DNA of 52,833 nucleotides from Prorocentrum cordatum. Taxonomy: Eukaryota > Sar > Dinophyceae > Prorocentrales > Prorocentraceae. The translations under genes were made by a program, and so were the position numbers. This document shows, one piece after another, positions 12,046 to 21,004 of this stretch (position 1 is the stretch's first letter; every line of letters begins with the position of its first letter). The notes under the pieces were generated by a model. That model did no database searches, was not told where the DNA came from, and saw only the letters and a list, made by a program, of their open reading frames with translations. The stretch lies in assembly GCA_963575745.1 (NCBI GenBank), contig CAUYUJ010006563.1, forward strand, positions 1 to 52,833. Direction: 5' to 3'.

Positions 12046-12758
12046 CTATCGTCCACCTGCGGCGGGCACGCCTCGAGGGCGACGAGGACACACGCGGCGC
12101 GCAGGGCCGTGTCGCCCACGGTCCACGCAGCATCGTCCGGCACCACGGCAGCGCGCGAAGCGGCGCGCGCACGCGGCTCCGCGTCGACTTCACGCGCCGC
12201 GCGGGCGTTCAGAAACTGCTCCAATCGCTCGTCCTTGTGCGCTCCCCCATGCGCCCGGCGGCCATGCAGGACGCGCTCCGGGGACGCATCACGCTCCAAC
12301 GAACGCGGCACGACGGGAGCCAGCACACTCCCCGCGATCTGCTCGTTCCGCACGGCCGCCAGCTCCGTCCACCGCGCCCACTCCGCCTCCCGCCGCGCAC
12401 ACCGAGACCACCGGCGCGACGCGCGGCACGCTTTCCGGAGCGATTTCTGCTCGCGCTCCGCCGCCTCCATCGCGGAATCATCGACGACCTCCTCGTGGAT
12501 CACGGCGTGCTCTGCGAGCAAAGACTCCCGCAGCCGATCGCCCGATGCGCGTGACTCCGACCCGTAGACTCGGGCCGGGAGCGGGCCCACGGCCGCGACA
12601 GGAGCCGAGGCCAACGCAACTAAACCGCCATAGCCAGAAGTCAACCGGGACCGTTTCTGTACAGACGTTTGTCTCATCCTGAAACCAATCTTCGACGCGA
12701 CTTTCTCGGTCGTCGTCGCGCAGTCTCCTATGTCGGCGAAACAACCAATTTCCCCCGC
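12046..12758 (-). pseudogene. RepHel accessory domain conserved in two copies of the window
   Basis: It contains RLRESLLAEHAVIHEEVVDD, KACRASRRWSRCARREAEWAR and LEQFLNARAAREVD. The same blocks appear in the copy at 31.5-33.8 kb (RLRESLRAEHNVIREEVVDD, KACRASLRRSRCARREAEWAR, LQQFLNARAARTVD). Conservation of protein blocks between diverged DNA copies indicates past selection on the protein. The block is Arg/Glu/Ala-rich and probably helical; no family is recognised. A TGA at 12759-12761 separates it from the repeat part upstream. A frameshift near 12046 joins it to the next part; in the second copy that point is read without a break. Confidence 0.65.
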
Positions 12759-13025
12759 TCAAAACTCAAAAATGTCGTGGGTGGTCACGATCTTGCATCG
12801 TGCGAATTCGCTGATTGACCGCACTGGGACTGGCACGGCGACCGTGACCGGGTCTTCTCCCTCTTCCATTTCAACCTCCAAATACCCCCGGAGCCCCGAA
12901 ACGGACCCCCAGAAGCCCAACACGCCTCCGGAACCGACCGGCGCCTCCAGCGCATACCCCTCCCCATGATTTGCCACTCCTCCCGCCCCCGGAAGCTCCG
13001 GAGGCACCGGAAACTCCAAAACCTC

Positions 13026-13275
13026 CGTTTTTTCCTCTTCCTCCTCCTCCTCCTCCTCCTCCTCCTCCTCCGCCATTTCGACCTCCGGATGCCCCCAGAC
13101 GCCCGAAACGCCTCCGGAACCGTCCCGCGCCTCCAGCGCGCACTCCTCCCTATAATCTGCCACTCCTCCCGCTCCCGAGAACTCCGGAGGCTCCGTACGC
13201 TCCGGAGCCACCGTTTTCTCCTCCTCCTCCTCCTCCTCCTCCTCCTCCTCGTCCTCCTCCTCCTCCTCCGCCTCA
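13026..13275. repeat. (CTC)n microsatellites, Glu-rich on the minus strand
   Basis: Two runs of CTC/TCC triplets, at about 13036-13070 and 13215-13270. They lie inside two near copies of a roughly 200-bp segment that shares the stretches gccactcctcccgc and ggagcccgaaacg. In the minus-strand frame they encode poly-Glu. Confidence 0.8.
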
Positions 13276-13459
13276 ATTTCGACCTCCGAATGCCCCCAGG
13301 AGCCCGAAACGCGTCCGAGACCGTCCGACGCCTCCGGCGCGCACCCCTCCCTATGAGTTGCCAATCCCCCCGCTCCCGAGAGCTCCGGAAGCTCCGAATG
13401 CTCCGGAAGCTCCGGACGCTCCGGAAGCTCCGGAAACGCCGGACAAGAAAATCCCCGCG

Positions 13460-14240
13460 AGAATTTCGCGAGCGTTTCCCCCTCCGAGCATCCGTTTCCA
13501 AGGAGCTCCGTCTCGCCTAGGAAGCCGCGCGCCGGGCAGAGAGACGCCCGCGAAAAAATCGCGAGCGTTTCCCCCTCCGAGCGCGCGCCCCCAGAGGAAT
13601 CAACGCGGCCCCGGGGACCGCGCGCCGGGCAGGAAAACGCACGCGTAAAATTCGCGAGCGTTTCCCCCTCCCAGCGCGCGTTCCCAGAGGAATCAACGCT
13701 GCTCCGGGGACCGCGCGCCGGGCGGGAAAACGCCCGCGAAAAATTCGCGAGCGTTTCCCCTTCCCAGCGCGCGTTCCCAGAGGACTCAACGCCGCCCCGG
13801 AGACCGCGCGCCGGGCAGGAAAACGCCCGCGACAAATTCGCGAGCGTTTCCCCCTCCCAGCGCGCGTTCCCAGAGGAATCAACGCTGCTCCGGGGACCGC
13901 GCGCCGGGCGGGAAAACGCCCGCGAAAAATTCGCGAGCGTTTCCCCGTCCCAGCGCGCGTTCCCAGAGGACTCAACGCCGCCCCGGTGACCGCGCGCCGG
14001 GCAGGAAAACGCCCGCGAAAAATTCGCGAGCGTTTCCCCCTCCCAGCGCGCGTTCCCAGAGGAAGCAACGCCGCCCCGGGAACCGCGCGCCGGGCAGGAA
14101 AACGCCCGCGAAAAATTCGCGAGCGTTTCCCCCTCCCAGCGCGCGGTCCCAGAGGAATCCACGCCGCCCCGGGAACCGCGCGCCGGACAAGGAAACGCCC
14201 GCGAAAAATTCGCGAGCGTTTCCCCCTCCCAGCGCGCGGT
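13460..14240. repeat. Array 1: nine 93-bp tandem repeats with hairpin core
   Basis: The core CGCGAAAAATTCGCG (or a close variant), followed by AGCGTTTCCCCCTCC, recurs every 93 bp at about 13463, 13556, 13649, 13742, 13835, 13928, 14021, 14114 and 14207. The spacer is built from gcgcgcgttcccagagg and ccgcgcgccgggc. Some neighbours pair into a 186-bp double unit (13688-13800 compared with 13874-13986). The same core appears in arrays 2 and 3 with unrelated spacers. Confidence 0.9.
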
Positions 14241-14400
14241 CCCGTGCGTCGTGCCCCCCGCCCCCGCGCCCACTCCCTGGGTCCCCGGCCCCGACCCCGG
14301 CCCCGGCCCCTGGGTCTCCGCCCCCGGCCCTCGCCCCGGCCCCGGCCCCGGCCCCGCCCTCGACCTCGGCCCCGCCCCCGCCCCAAACGCACAAGCAGCC
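14241..14400. repeat. CCCCGG-type low-complexity stretch
   Basis: Imperfect repeats of ccccggccccg and ccccgccc make up almost the whole stretch. They read as Gly/Pro/Ala on the minus strand. No other signal is seen. Confidence 0.8.
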
Positions 14401-14551
14401 TTTCCCAACAAATCAGTCGTGCACTTAGCCCTGAATATCCGACGCATTGGGGGGTTACCCCGGGAGGTTCGGGCCGCGGAAGCGCGCCCGGGACGAGAGA
14501 CACCGGCCAGCCCACATAGGCGCGTGACCAATGCCCCTCGCCCCCGCCCGA
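14401..14551. other. Short unique stretch before the hairpin trio
   Basis: Non-repetitive except for one copy of the loop motif agcccacataggcgc at about 14509-14523, here without a clear flanking stem. GCATTGG near 14442 and CCAATGC near 14527 form a distant 7-bp inverted pair. No gene is recognised. Confidence 0.5.
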
Positions 14552-14664
14552 GAGATAGTGACCACCCACATAGGCGAAGTCACTATCTCCCTCCATCCCC
14601 AGCCCTCTTAGGCGCCAGGGGATGGAGTTCCCCTTCCCAGCCCACTTAGGCGCCAGGGAAGGGG
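14552..14664. repeat. Three consecutive stem-loops with shared loop and unrelated stems
   Basis: Hairpin 1: gagatagtgac (14552-14562) pairs with gtcactatctc (14579-14589), loop cacccacataggcgaa. Hairpin 2: ctccatcccc (14591-14600) pairs with ggggatggag (14618-14627), loop agccctcttaggcgcca. Hairpin 3: ccccttccc (14630-14638) pairs with gggaagggg (14656-14664), loop agcccacttaggcgcca. Stems are 9-11 bp, perfect and unrelated to each other. Loops are 16-17 nt and share CCC-x-C-x-TAGGCG. They lie just upstream of the repeat-coding region of the element. Confidence 0.85.
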
Positions 14665-15155
14665 GCGGCGAAGGTTGGAGGAAAGAGAGAGGAGGTTTTT
14701 TTTTTGTTTGTTTTGTATGTTGCCCCGCCCCCCCGCCCCGCGCCCCCGCGCGCGCGCCCCTCGCGCGCGCCCGGGGAGGGAGAGGGGGCCGGGGAGAGCC
14801 TGTTTGAGCCAAAACGGCCGCGGCGGGGCGGTCGTCGACGTCGCTGTCGCCGTCGTCGCCCGCGGCGTCGGCGGCGGCAGCGGCGGCGACGGCAGCTCCG
14901 GCGGCGGTCCTGCTGCTCCTCCTGCTCCCTCTGCTCTTCCTTCTGCTCTTGCCGTCTCTCTTCCTGCTCCCTCTTGCTCTTCTGTTCCTTCGTCCCCTCC
15001 CCTCGCCTCTCCGCCCTTCTCTCGCTCTCCCGCTCCCTGCCTCCCCCGCGTCCCTCCTGCCGCTCCGTGCCCCTCCTGCGCCCCCCCCTGCTCCCTCCTG
15101 TTCCCGCCCGCCGCCTCCCCACCGTGTTCGCTTCCTCCCTCCTCCTTCTTGCGTC

Positions 15156-15196
<41 letters not shown>

Positions 15197-15540
15197 GCCG
15201 CCGTTTCCTGCTGCTCGCCCCCCCCACCTCCTCCTCTTCTCTGCTGCTCGTTCTCTGCTCCTCTTTCCCTCTTCCTTCTGTTTTCTCTCCCCTCGTCTCC
15301 TCCTTTTGTCGTCCTCTGCTCTCTCTCCTTGCCTCCCTCCCTCCCTCCCCCCTCCCTCCCTCCCTCCCTCCCTCCCTCCCGCCTCCCTGCCTCCCGCCCT
15401 TCCCTCCCCTCTGTCCCCCCTTTCCACCATCCCCCCCTCCCCCTCCCTCGCTCGCTCGCTCGCTTCCTCCCTGCTCCCTCCCTCCCTCCCTGCTCCCTCC
15501 CTTCTTCTGCCTCCCTGCCCCTCCCCGTTCTGCCCCCTGC
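14665..15540. repeat. Pyrimidine-rich low-complexity region with (TCG)n
   Basis: The plus strand is dominated by C and T with tccctccc, ctgctcctc and similar motifs, and by a (CGT)n/(CCG)n run at about 15157-15205. Long reading frames on both strands (Arg/Gly/Glu-rich or Ser/Pro-rich) follow from the base composition and I do not count them as genes. Confidence 0.8.
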
Positions 15541-16012
15541 TCCCTCCTCTGTCTCCCTCCTTGCGGGTGCCTCCCAGGCCTCCCTCCCACATCTATCCTT
15601 CCCAGGCTCTCCTCCTAGGCCTCCCTCCAAGGCCTCCCTCCCGCATCCCTCCCTCCCAGGCCTCGCCCCCAGGCCTCCTCCCCAGGCCTCCCTCCCGCAT
15701 CGCTCCCTCCCAGGCCTCCCTCCCAGGCTCTTCCTCCAAGCCGCCCTCCCACATCCCTCCTTCCCAGGCCTCCCTCCCAGGCCTCCCTCCCAGGCCTCCC
15801 TCCCGCCTCCCTCCCTCCGAGGCCTGCCTCCCAGGCCTCCCTCCCAGGCCTCCCTTCCACATGCATTCTTCCAGGCCTCTCTCCCAGGGCTCCCTTCCAC
15901 ATCCCTCCCAGGCCTCCCTCATGCCTCTCCTCGCATCCCTCCCTCTGAGGCCTCCCTCCCAGGCCCCTCCCATCCCACATCCGCCTCCCAGGCCTCGCTC
16001 CCAGGCCTGCGT
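15541..16012. repeat. Tandem short repeat built on aggcctccctccc
   Basis: The motif aggcctccctccc recurs every 15 bp or multiples of it, with variants such as cctcccacatccctcc. On the minus strand it reads Gly/Arg/Glu/Ala-Trp. It ends sharply at about 16012, where AT-richer repeats begin. Confidence 0.8.
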
Positions 16013-16610
16013 CGACGAACATGCACCAGAACTCTCTAGGTCACCCATAGATCGATATAAATTAGAAAAAAAATCATCTGACACAAAAAATATAAAATTG
16101 TACAAATCGATATGTTTCATTGATTTTAAAAACTCTAATCAATTTGGGCACTCTCGAGGCTCACATTCGATGTCTCGCATGTCGCTACTTCGATTGGAAT
16201 GTACCTGGCATGCATAGCATGCACTCAGCTCGAGTTATCATCGAAACACCGTTCGCAACACGCATACATAGAGACAGTATTTCGAGCATAACTCCTGACT
16301 CAGCCATTTCTAGGAAATCTCGAGCTTCCAGTGTGACGCGCCAGATCATTCTGCATCGACTGGTGTGCGTGAGAGGTCTGTAGCTTGCTGACAGCTCGAG
16401 TTAAGTAAAGCCAACCACCGTCACCTGCCAAACAGCACTGCAGGCAAAGTCGGTTCCTGCAAGTCTTTTGACAGTAATATTGCCCCTAGAGCCCTGAAAA
16501 TTTTACCAGCAGGTGCGCCATAGCTTACTGTATGTGAGAAAAATCCGTTTTCTGAAAACGAATTGTCAAATCTTGCACAAAGTTTCAAAAACCGACCCCA
16601 GGTTAACACA
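16013..16610. repeat. Interspersed repeat D, copy 1
   Basis: It starts tgcgtcgacgaacatgcacc and runs to the family A insertion at 16611. Related copies lie at 18852-19330, 20053-20331 plus 20731-21004, and 24865-25310. Longer copies end in tcgaagagctctacgaggta, the same terminus as family B, so D may be a further family with that end. No coding capacity. Confidence 0.7.
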
Positions 16611-17533
16611 CTGGGCGCCGGCGGTAAACCGTCAACCTTTGTTACCGCCGGGGGACTCGTAGAGCTTCCTGACAACATATACTGTCGGAAAAAATTGCAG
16701 AGAACGAATTGTTTTTCAGCCCAACTCGAGTATCAGACCGAGTTCAGACCTCTAAATGCGACAGATGGACGCGTCTGATGTCTCCGAATCGATGCCTCTA
16801 AATACCCGCCCTGCAGCCTCCCAACAGCCCGAATTGAGTGCAGAACGCCGACAGTAGCTCTCAAGATGACTGGAAGAACGAACAGTTTCGTGATTCTGGA
16901 TCGCGCAACAGACCGAGTTCAGAGCTCTGGATTCAACAGGCGAACGCGCCTGATGATTCTGAGTGGGGTAGCTGTGCTTACCAGCACTGTAGCTGCCCTA
17001 CAGCTCGAGTAAAGTATAAAATACCGACAACGCGTATCAAGTTCACTCGAATAACACGAATAGGTTTGCGGACCTAGCTCAGCTAACAGACCGGGTTCAG
17101 ACCTATGGATTCGACAGGCGAATGCGTCTGATCATTCTGAATGCGATAGCAGTGCTTACCAGCACTGTAGCTGCCCTACAGCTCGAGTTAAGTAGAAAAT
17201 ACCGACAACGCGTATCGAGTTTACTCGAATAATACAAACAGGTTTGCGAACCTAGCTCGGCTGACAGACCGAGTTCAGACCTCTGGGTTCAACAGGCGAA
17301 CGCGCCTGATCATTCTGCATGCGTTAGCTGTGCTTACCAGCTCTGTAGCTGCCCTAGAGCTCGAGTTATCTTCAGAAAACCGTCAGCGCATATTAAGATG
17401 GCTCGAAACGGCCGATCCCGCCAGAGTGCTTTTTGGCCTTCAAAGTTACCCGATCGAGCTGAGATCAAGATGGCGAGCGGGAATGAGACCGAATATCACG
17501 GAAAAAATACTAGAGCTCTAACGAATTGTCAAA
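16611..17533 (+). mobile_element. Family A element, 3' truncated by next insertion
   Basis: It begins with the cap ctgggcgccggcggtaa. The hairpin is ccggcggtaa (16618-16627) and ttaccgccgg (16642-16651) with a 14-nt loop. The inverted repeat actcgtagagcttcc follows, then several satellite monomers. It is cut at gaattgtcaaa by the next element. It sits in repeat D after ggttaacaca; the undisturbed sequence ggttaacacattgtc is seen at about 24887. Confidence 0.8.
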
Positions 17534-18645
17534 CTGGGCGCCGGCGGTAAACCGTCAACCTTTCTTACCGCCGGGGGACTCGTAGAGCTTCCTGACAATA
17601 TATAATGTGGAAAAGAATTTCAGAGGACGACCAGTTTTTCAGCCCAAGCGATTTCACACCTCTCAAGATGACTCTAACAAAGAACAAACAGTTTCGCAAT
17701 CCAGTTCGAGTATCAAACCGAGTTCAGACCTCTGAATGCGACAGGCGGGCCCGTCTGATGTCTGCGAATCCACTCATGTGATTCCCAGCCCTGCAGCCCC
17801 CCTACAGCCCGAGTTGTGCAGAAAACCAGCAGTATCGACTCGAATAATAAAATAGTTTTGCGGACCTAGTTTGAGCAGCAGACCGAGTTTCAAGCTCTGG
17901 AATCGACAGACAGACGCGCCTGATGTGTGCAAAACGACATCTGTGACCCGCAGCACTGTAGCCCTACCCAGCACGAGTTGAGTGCAGAAAATCGAGAGCA
18001 CTCTTCAAGATGATTCGGACAATACGAATAGTTTCGCGAACCTAGCTCAGGCAGCAGGCCGAGTTCAGAGCTCTCGGTTCAACAGACGAACGCGAATGGT
18101 GATTTCCCATCGATGTCTGTGACAATGAGCCCTGTAGCTGCCCTACAGCTCGAGTTAAATACAGAAAACCGAGAGCGTCTGTCAAGATGACTCCAATAAT
18201 GCGAATAGGTTTGCGAACCTAGCTCGGCTAGCAGACCGAGTTAAGACCTCTCGATTCAACAGGCGAACGCGCCTAATCATTCTGAATGCGATAGCTGTGT
18301 TTACCAGCTCTGTAGCTGCCCTACAGCTCGAGTTGAGTACAGAAAACCGACAACGCACCGACAGCGCGAAATGACTCGACACGGCGTTCCCGCCGGGACC
18401 GCTTTTTGGCAGTAAAAGTGACCCGATCGAGCTTGAAATCCAAGATGGCGAAGCGGGAAACAAAAGTAAAAATTAAAAAAAAAATAAAAACAAAAAAAAA
18501 GTAGACTAAGATTTCGAATATCACCGGAAAAATACTAGAGGCTCTAACGAATTGTCAATTTCCGAGAACAAATTTTCACCGACCAAAAGTCCAAAAGGTC
18601 CTGCTATTTTTTTTTCTTAGCCACTAAGCCTCAGCGCTCCGGAAA
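17534..18645 (+). mobile_element. Family A element, divergent 3' part
   Basis: The cap and inverted repeat are present. Monomers are more divergent than in the elements at 21-24 kb. An A-rich insertion lies at about 18472-18500. The usual terminus gctctacgagtta is not found before the family B cap at 18646. Confidence 0.7.
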
Positions 18646-18851
18646 CTGGCGCCGGCGGTGAACCGTCAACCTGGTCACCGCCGGGAACCTCGTAGAGCTC
18701 CTCGAATCCGTGAGAAAGCTCAGCATCAAAGCGGGAGCTTCTGGGAGCTTTTCTACAAAAACTTCAAGTTGAGATTTTTTCGGAGTCAACATGAAGTCGG
18801 TTCCTCCAAGTGAACTGGTACTGAAAATGACTCTAGATGGCCGAGCTGATC
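18646..18851 (+). mobile_element. Family B element, 3' truncated
   Basis: The cap ctggcgccggcggtga has its stem partner tcaccgccgg; the inverted repeat acctcgtagagctc follows. The sequence then matches 19644-19850 up to gccgagctgat, where it switches to repeat D. Confidence 0.75.
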
Positions 18852-19643
18852 TCGAGTTATCATCGAAACACCGTTCGCAACACGCATACATAGAGACAGT
18901 ATTTCGAGCATAACTCCTGACTCAGCCATTTCTAGGAACTCTCGAGCTTCCAGTGTGACGCGCCAGGTCATTCTGCATCGACTGGTGTGCGTGAGAGGTC
19001 TGTAGCTTGCTGACAGCTCGAGTTAAGTAAAGCAAACCACCGTCACCTGCCAAACTGCACTGCAGGCAAAGTCGGTTCCTGCAAGTCTTTTGACAGTAAT
19101 ATTGCCCCTAGAGCCCTGAAAATTTTACCAGCAGATGCGCCATAGCTATTGTAGGTAGGAAAAATCCAACTTATGAAAACGAATTGTCAAATCTTGCACA
19201 ATGTTCCAAAAACCGACCCCAGGTTACCACATTGTCTCTTTTGGTCGGGTCGGCCAACTAGCTCCACCCTGCGCCCGAATTCCTCTTAGCTCATCTCGTC
19301 GAAGAGCTCTACGAGGTATTACTCTTAGCTTCCAGCTATAACTCTATCGAGTTTTTACCTCTTAAGCTTCCAGCAATAATTGCTAAGGAAGCTCTTACGA
19401 GTTTATTTCGAGAACGACTTTTCAACCGGGCAAAAGTCCACCAAAAGTTCCGTCGAGAATTTTTCTTGCCAACTAGCTCTCCCAGCGCGCCGAATGACTC
19501 TTAGCTTCCCAGCTCTAAGCTAGCCTAAGGGAAGCTCTAACAAGTTATTACTCCTCGCGCCGGAATTACTTCTTAAGCTCTTCGGCATCGTAGCTAGGGA
19601 AGCCTCTACGAATTACTTTGTCCGTCGGGGCCGGGTCGGCCAA
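18852..19643. repeat. Repeat D copy 2 and fragments of element termini
   Basis: 18852-19330 repeats the D sequence from tcatcgaaacaccg to gctctacgaggta, without the insertion that splits the copy at 20.3 kb. From 19331 to 19643 are degenerate copies of the family A and B right termini (cttccagcaataattgctaa, aagctctacga). Nothing coding. Confidence 0.65.
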
Positions 19644-20052
19644 CTGGCGCCGGCGGTGAACCGTCAACCTGGTCACCGCCGGGAACCTCGTAGAGCTTCT
19701 TGAATCCGTGAGAAAGCTCAGCATCAAAGCGGGAGCTTCTGGGAGCTTTTCTACAAAAACTTCAAGTTGAGATTTTTTCGGAGTCAACATGAAGTCGGTT
19801 CCTTCAAGTGAACTGGTACTGAAAATGACTCTAGATGGCCGAGCTGATCAGGGAACGAAGTTTATATCTCAATGCTCGGAGTAAAAATCTGCATTTTCAA
19901 AATGAATTGTCAAATATCTTTCAAAAAATTGCAAAACCACCCAAAAGTTGTCACATTGTCCGCCTCGGCCGGCTGGACCAAAGTTCTCACTCCCAGCGAA
20001 GCTATTCATATGAAGTCTCGCGCTCTGAGTGAGAGCGCGAGACCATTCTGCG
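19644..20052 (+). mobile_element. Family B element, 3' end lost
   Basis: The cap begins at ctggcgccgg, after ggtcggccaa, whose uninterrupted form ggtcggccaactagctcc exists at about 19246. The body matches 20332-20650. Instead of the usual terminus, the sequence after tcggccggctggacc turns to cagcgaagctattcatatg and then to repeat D. Confidence 0.7.
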
Positions 20053-20331
20053 TCGACAAACATGCACCAGAACTCTCTAGGTCACCCATAGATCGATATA
20101 AATTAGAAAAAAAATCATCCGACACAAAAAATACAAAATTGTACAAATCGATATTTTTCATTGATTTTGAAAATTCTATCAATTTGGGCACTCTCGAGGC
20201 TCCCATTCGATGTCTCGCATGTCGCTACTTCGATTGGAATGTACCTGGCATGCATAGCATGCACTCAGCTCGAATTATCATCGAAACACCGTTCGCAACA
20301 CGCATACATAGAGACAGTATTTCGAGCATAA
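20053..20331. repeat. Repeat D copy 3, left part
   Basis: Matches 16013-16291 closely and stops at cgagcata-a, where the family B element is inserted. It resumes at 20731. Confidence 0.8.
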
Positions 20332-20730
20332 CTGGCGCCGGCGGTGAACCGTCAACCTGGTCACCGCCGGGAACCTCGTAGAGCTCCTTGAATCCATGAG
20401 CAAGCTCAGCATCGAAGCGGAAGCTTCTGGGAGCTTTTCTACAGAAAAAATCAAGTTGATAATTTTCGGAGTCAACATGAAGTCGGTTGCTCCAAGTGAA
20501 CTGGTACTGAAAATCACTCTAGAGAGCTGAGCTGCTCAGGGAACGAATTTTATATCTCAATGCTCGGAGTAAAAATCTGCTTTCTCAAAATGAATTGTCA
20601 AATATCTTTCAAAAAATTACAAAACCACCCAAAAGTTATCACATTGTCCGCCTCCGCCGGGTGGGCCAACTAGCTCCACCCCGCGCCGGAATTCCTCTAG
20701 CTCATCGATAACGAAGAGCTCTACGAGGTA
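20332..20730 (+). mobile_element. Complete family B element (399 bp)
   Basis: Cap hairpin at the left. Inverted repeat acctcgtagagctc at 20373-20386 and its match gagctctacgaggt at 20716-20729. It interrupts repeat D between cgagcataa and ctcctgactcag; the uninterrupted sequence is present at about 16282-16302 and 18905-18925. No duplication of the target longer than one base is required. This defines both ends of family B. Confidence 0.85.
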
Positions 20731-21004
20731 CTCCTGACTCAGCCATTTCTAGGAACTCTCGAGCTTCCAGTGTGACGCGCCAGATCATTCTGCATCGACT
20801 GGTGTGCGTGAGAGGTCTGTAGCTTGCTGACAGCTCGAGTTAAGTAAAGCCAACCACCGACTGCAGGCAAAGTCGGTTCCTGCAAGTCTTTTGACAGTAA
20901 TATTGCCCCTAGAGCCCTGAAAATTTTACCAGCAGGTGCGCCATAGCTTACTGTATGTGAGAAAAATCCGTTTTCTGAAAACGAATTGTCAAATCTTGCA
21001 CAAA
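20731..21004. repeat. Repeat D copy 3, right part
   Basis: Continues the D sequence after the family B insertion, from ctcctgactcagcc to cttgcacaaa, where the next family A element begins. Confidence 0.75.

Larger units (their letters stand above)
1..14531 (-). mobile_element. Decayed autonomous Helitron-like element (RepHel), left end outside window
   Basis: One long coding strand can be followed from about 14.5 kb to position 1. It contains the two hallmarks of Helitron transposases: a Rep HUH nuclease (LHCHGF, then YVTKYATK) and a PIF1-family helicase (GVAGTGKS, LDEMSMIG, GDPQQAPPIG). Long N-terminal accessory segments precede them. The frame changes near 12046, 9200, 6051, 4845 and 740. 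In-frame stops lie at 12759 (TGA), 10363 (TAA), 10255 (TAG), 9508 (TGA), 6498 (TAG), 5206 (TAG) and 3834 (TAG). The reading is therefore that of a recently inactivated copy, or of an accurate gene damaged by assembly indels. Neither Helitron terminus is visible, so element limits are not known. The right limit given is the last upstream methionine-type frame boundary, not a proven start. Confidence 0.85.
12759..14531 (-). pseudogene. RepHel N-terminal repeat region (31-residue repeats, Glu-rich)
   Basis: A frame of about 590 codons. It starts with a short Arg-rich part and a Gly/Pro/Ala stretch. Nine 31-residue repeats follow, of the type ARWEGETLANFSRAFSCPAR plus GxRGGVxSSGN. The C-terminal third is Glu-rich, with runs EEEEEDEEEEEEEEEEEEKT and similar. 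The unit length of 93 bp keeps the frame through all nine repeats. The following frame, after the TGA at 12759, aligns with the second copy, which supports reading this as the N-terminal side of the same protein. The true start codon is unknown; 14531 is only the first possible start after an upstream stop. Confidence 0.5.

Noticed and set aside
13460-14240. CRISPR-like appearance: short core at regular spacing
   Set aside because: The spacers are themselves repeats, the setting is eukaryotic, and no cas genes are present.
1-14664. Canonical Helitron ends (TC at the left, hairpin plus CTRR at the right)
   Set aside because: I found no convincing pair for the autonomous element inside the window; its ends are probably outside.
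20331-20732. ACT as a 3-bp target duplication around the family B element
   Set aside because: It fits this insertion and one other (19644) but not those at 40807 and 42359, where the undisturbed target has no ACT. A cap starting with CTGG after an A fits all.
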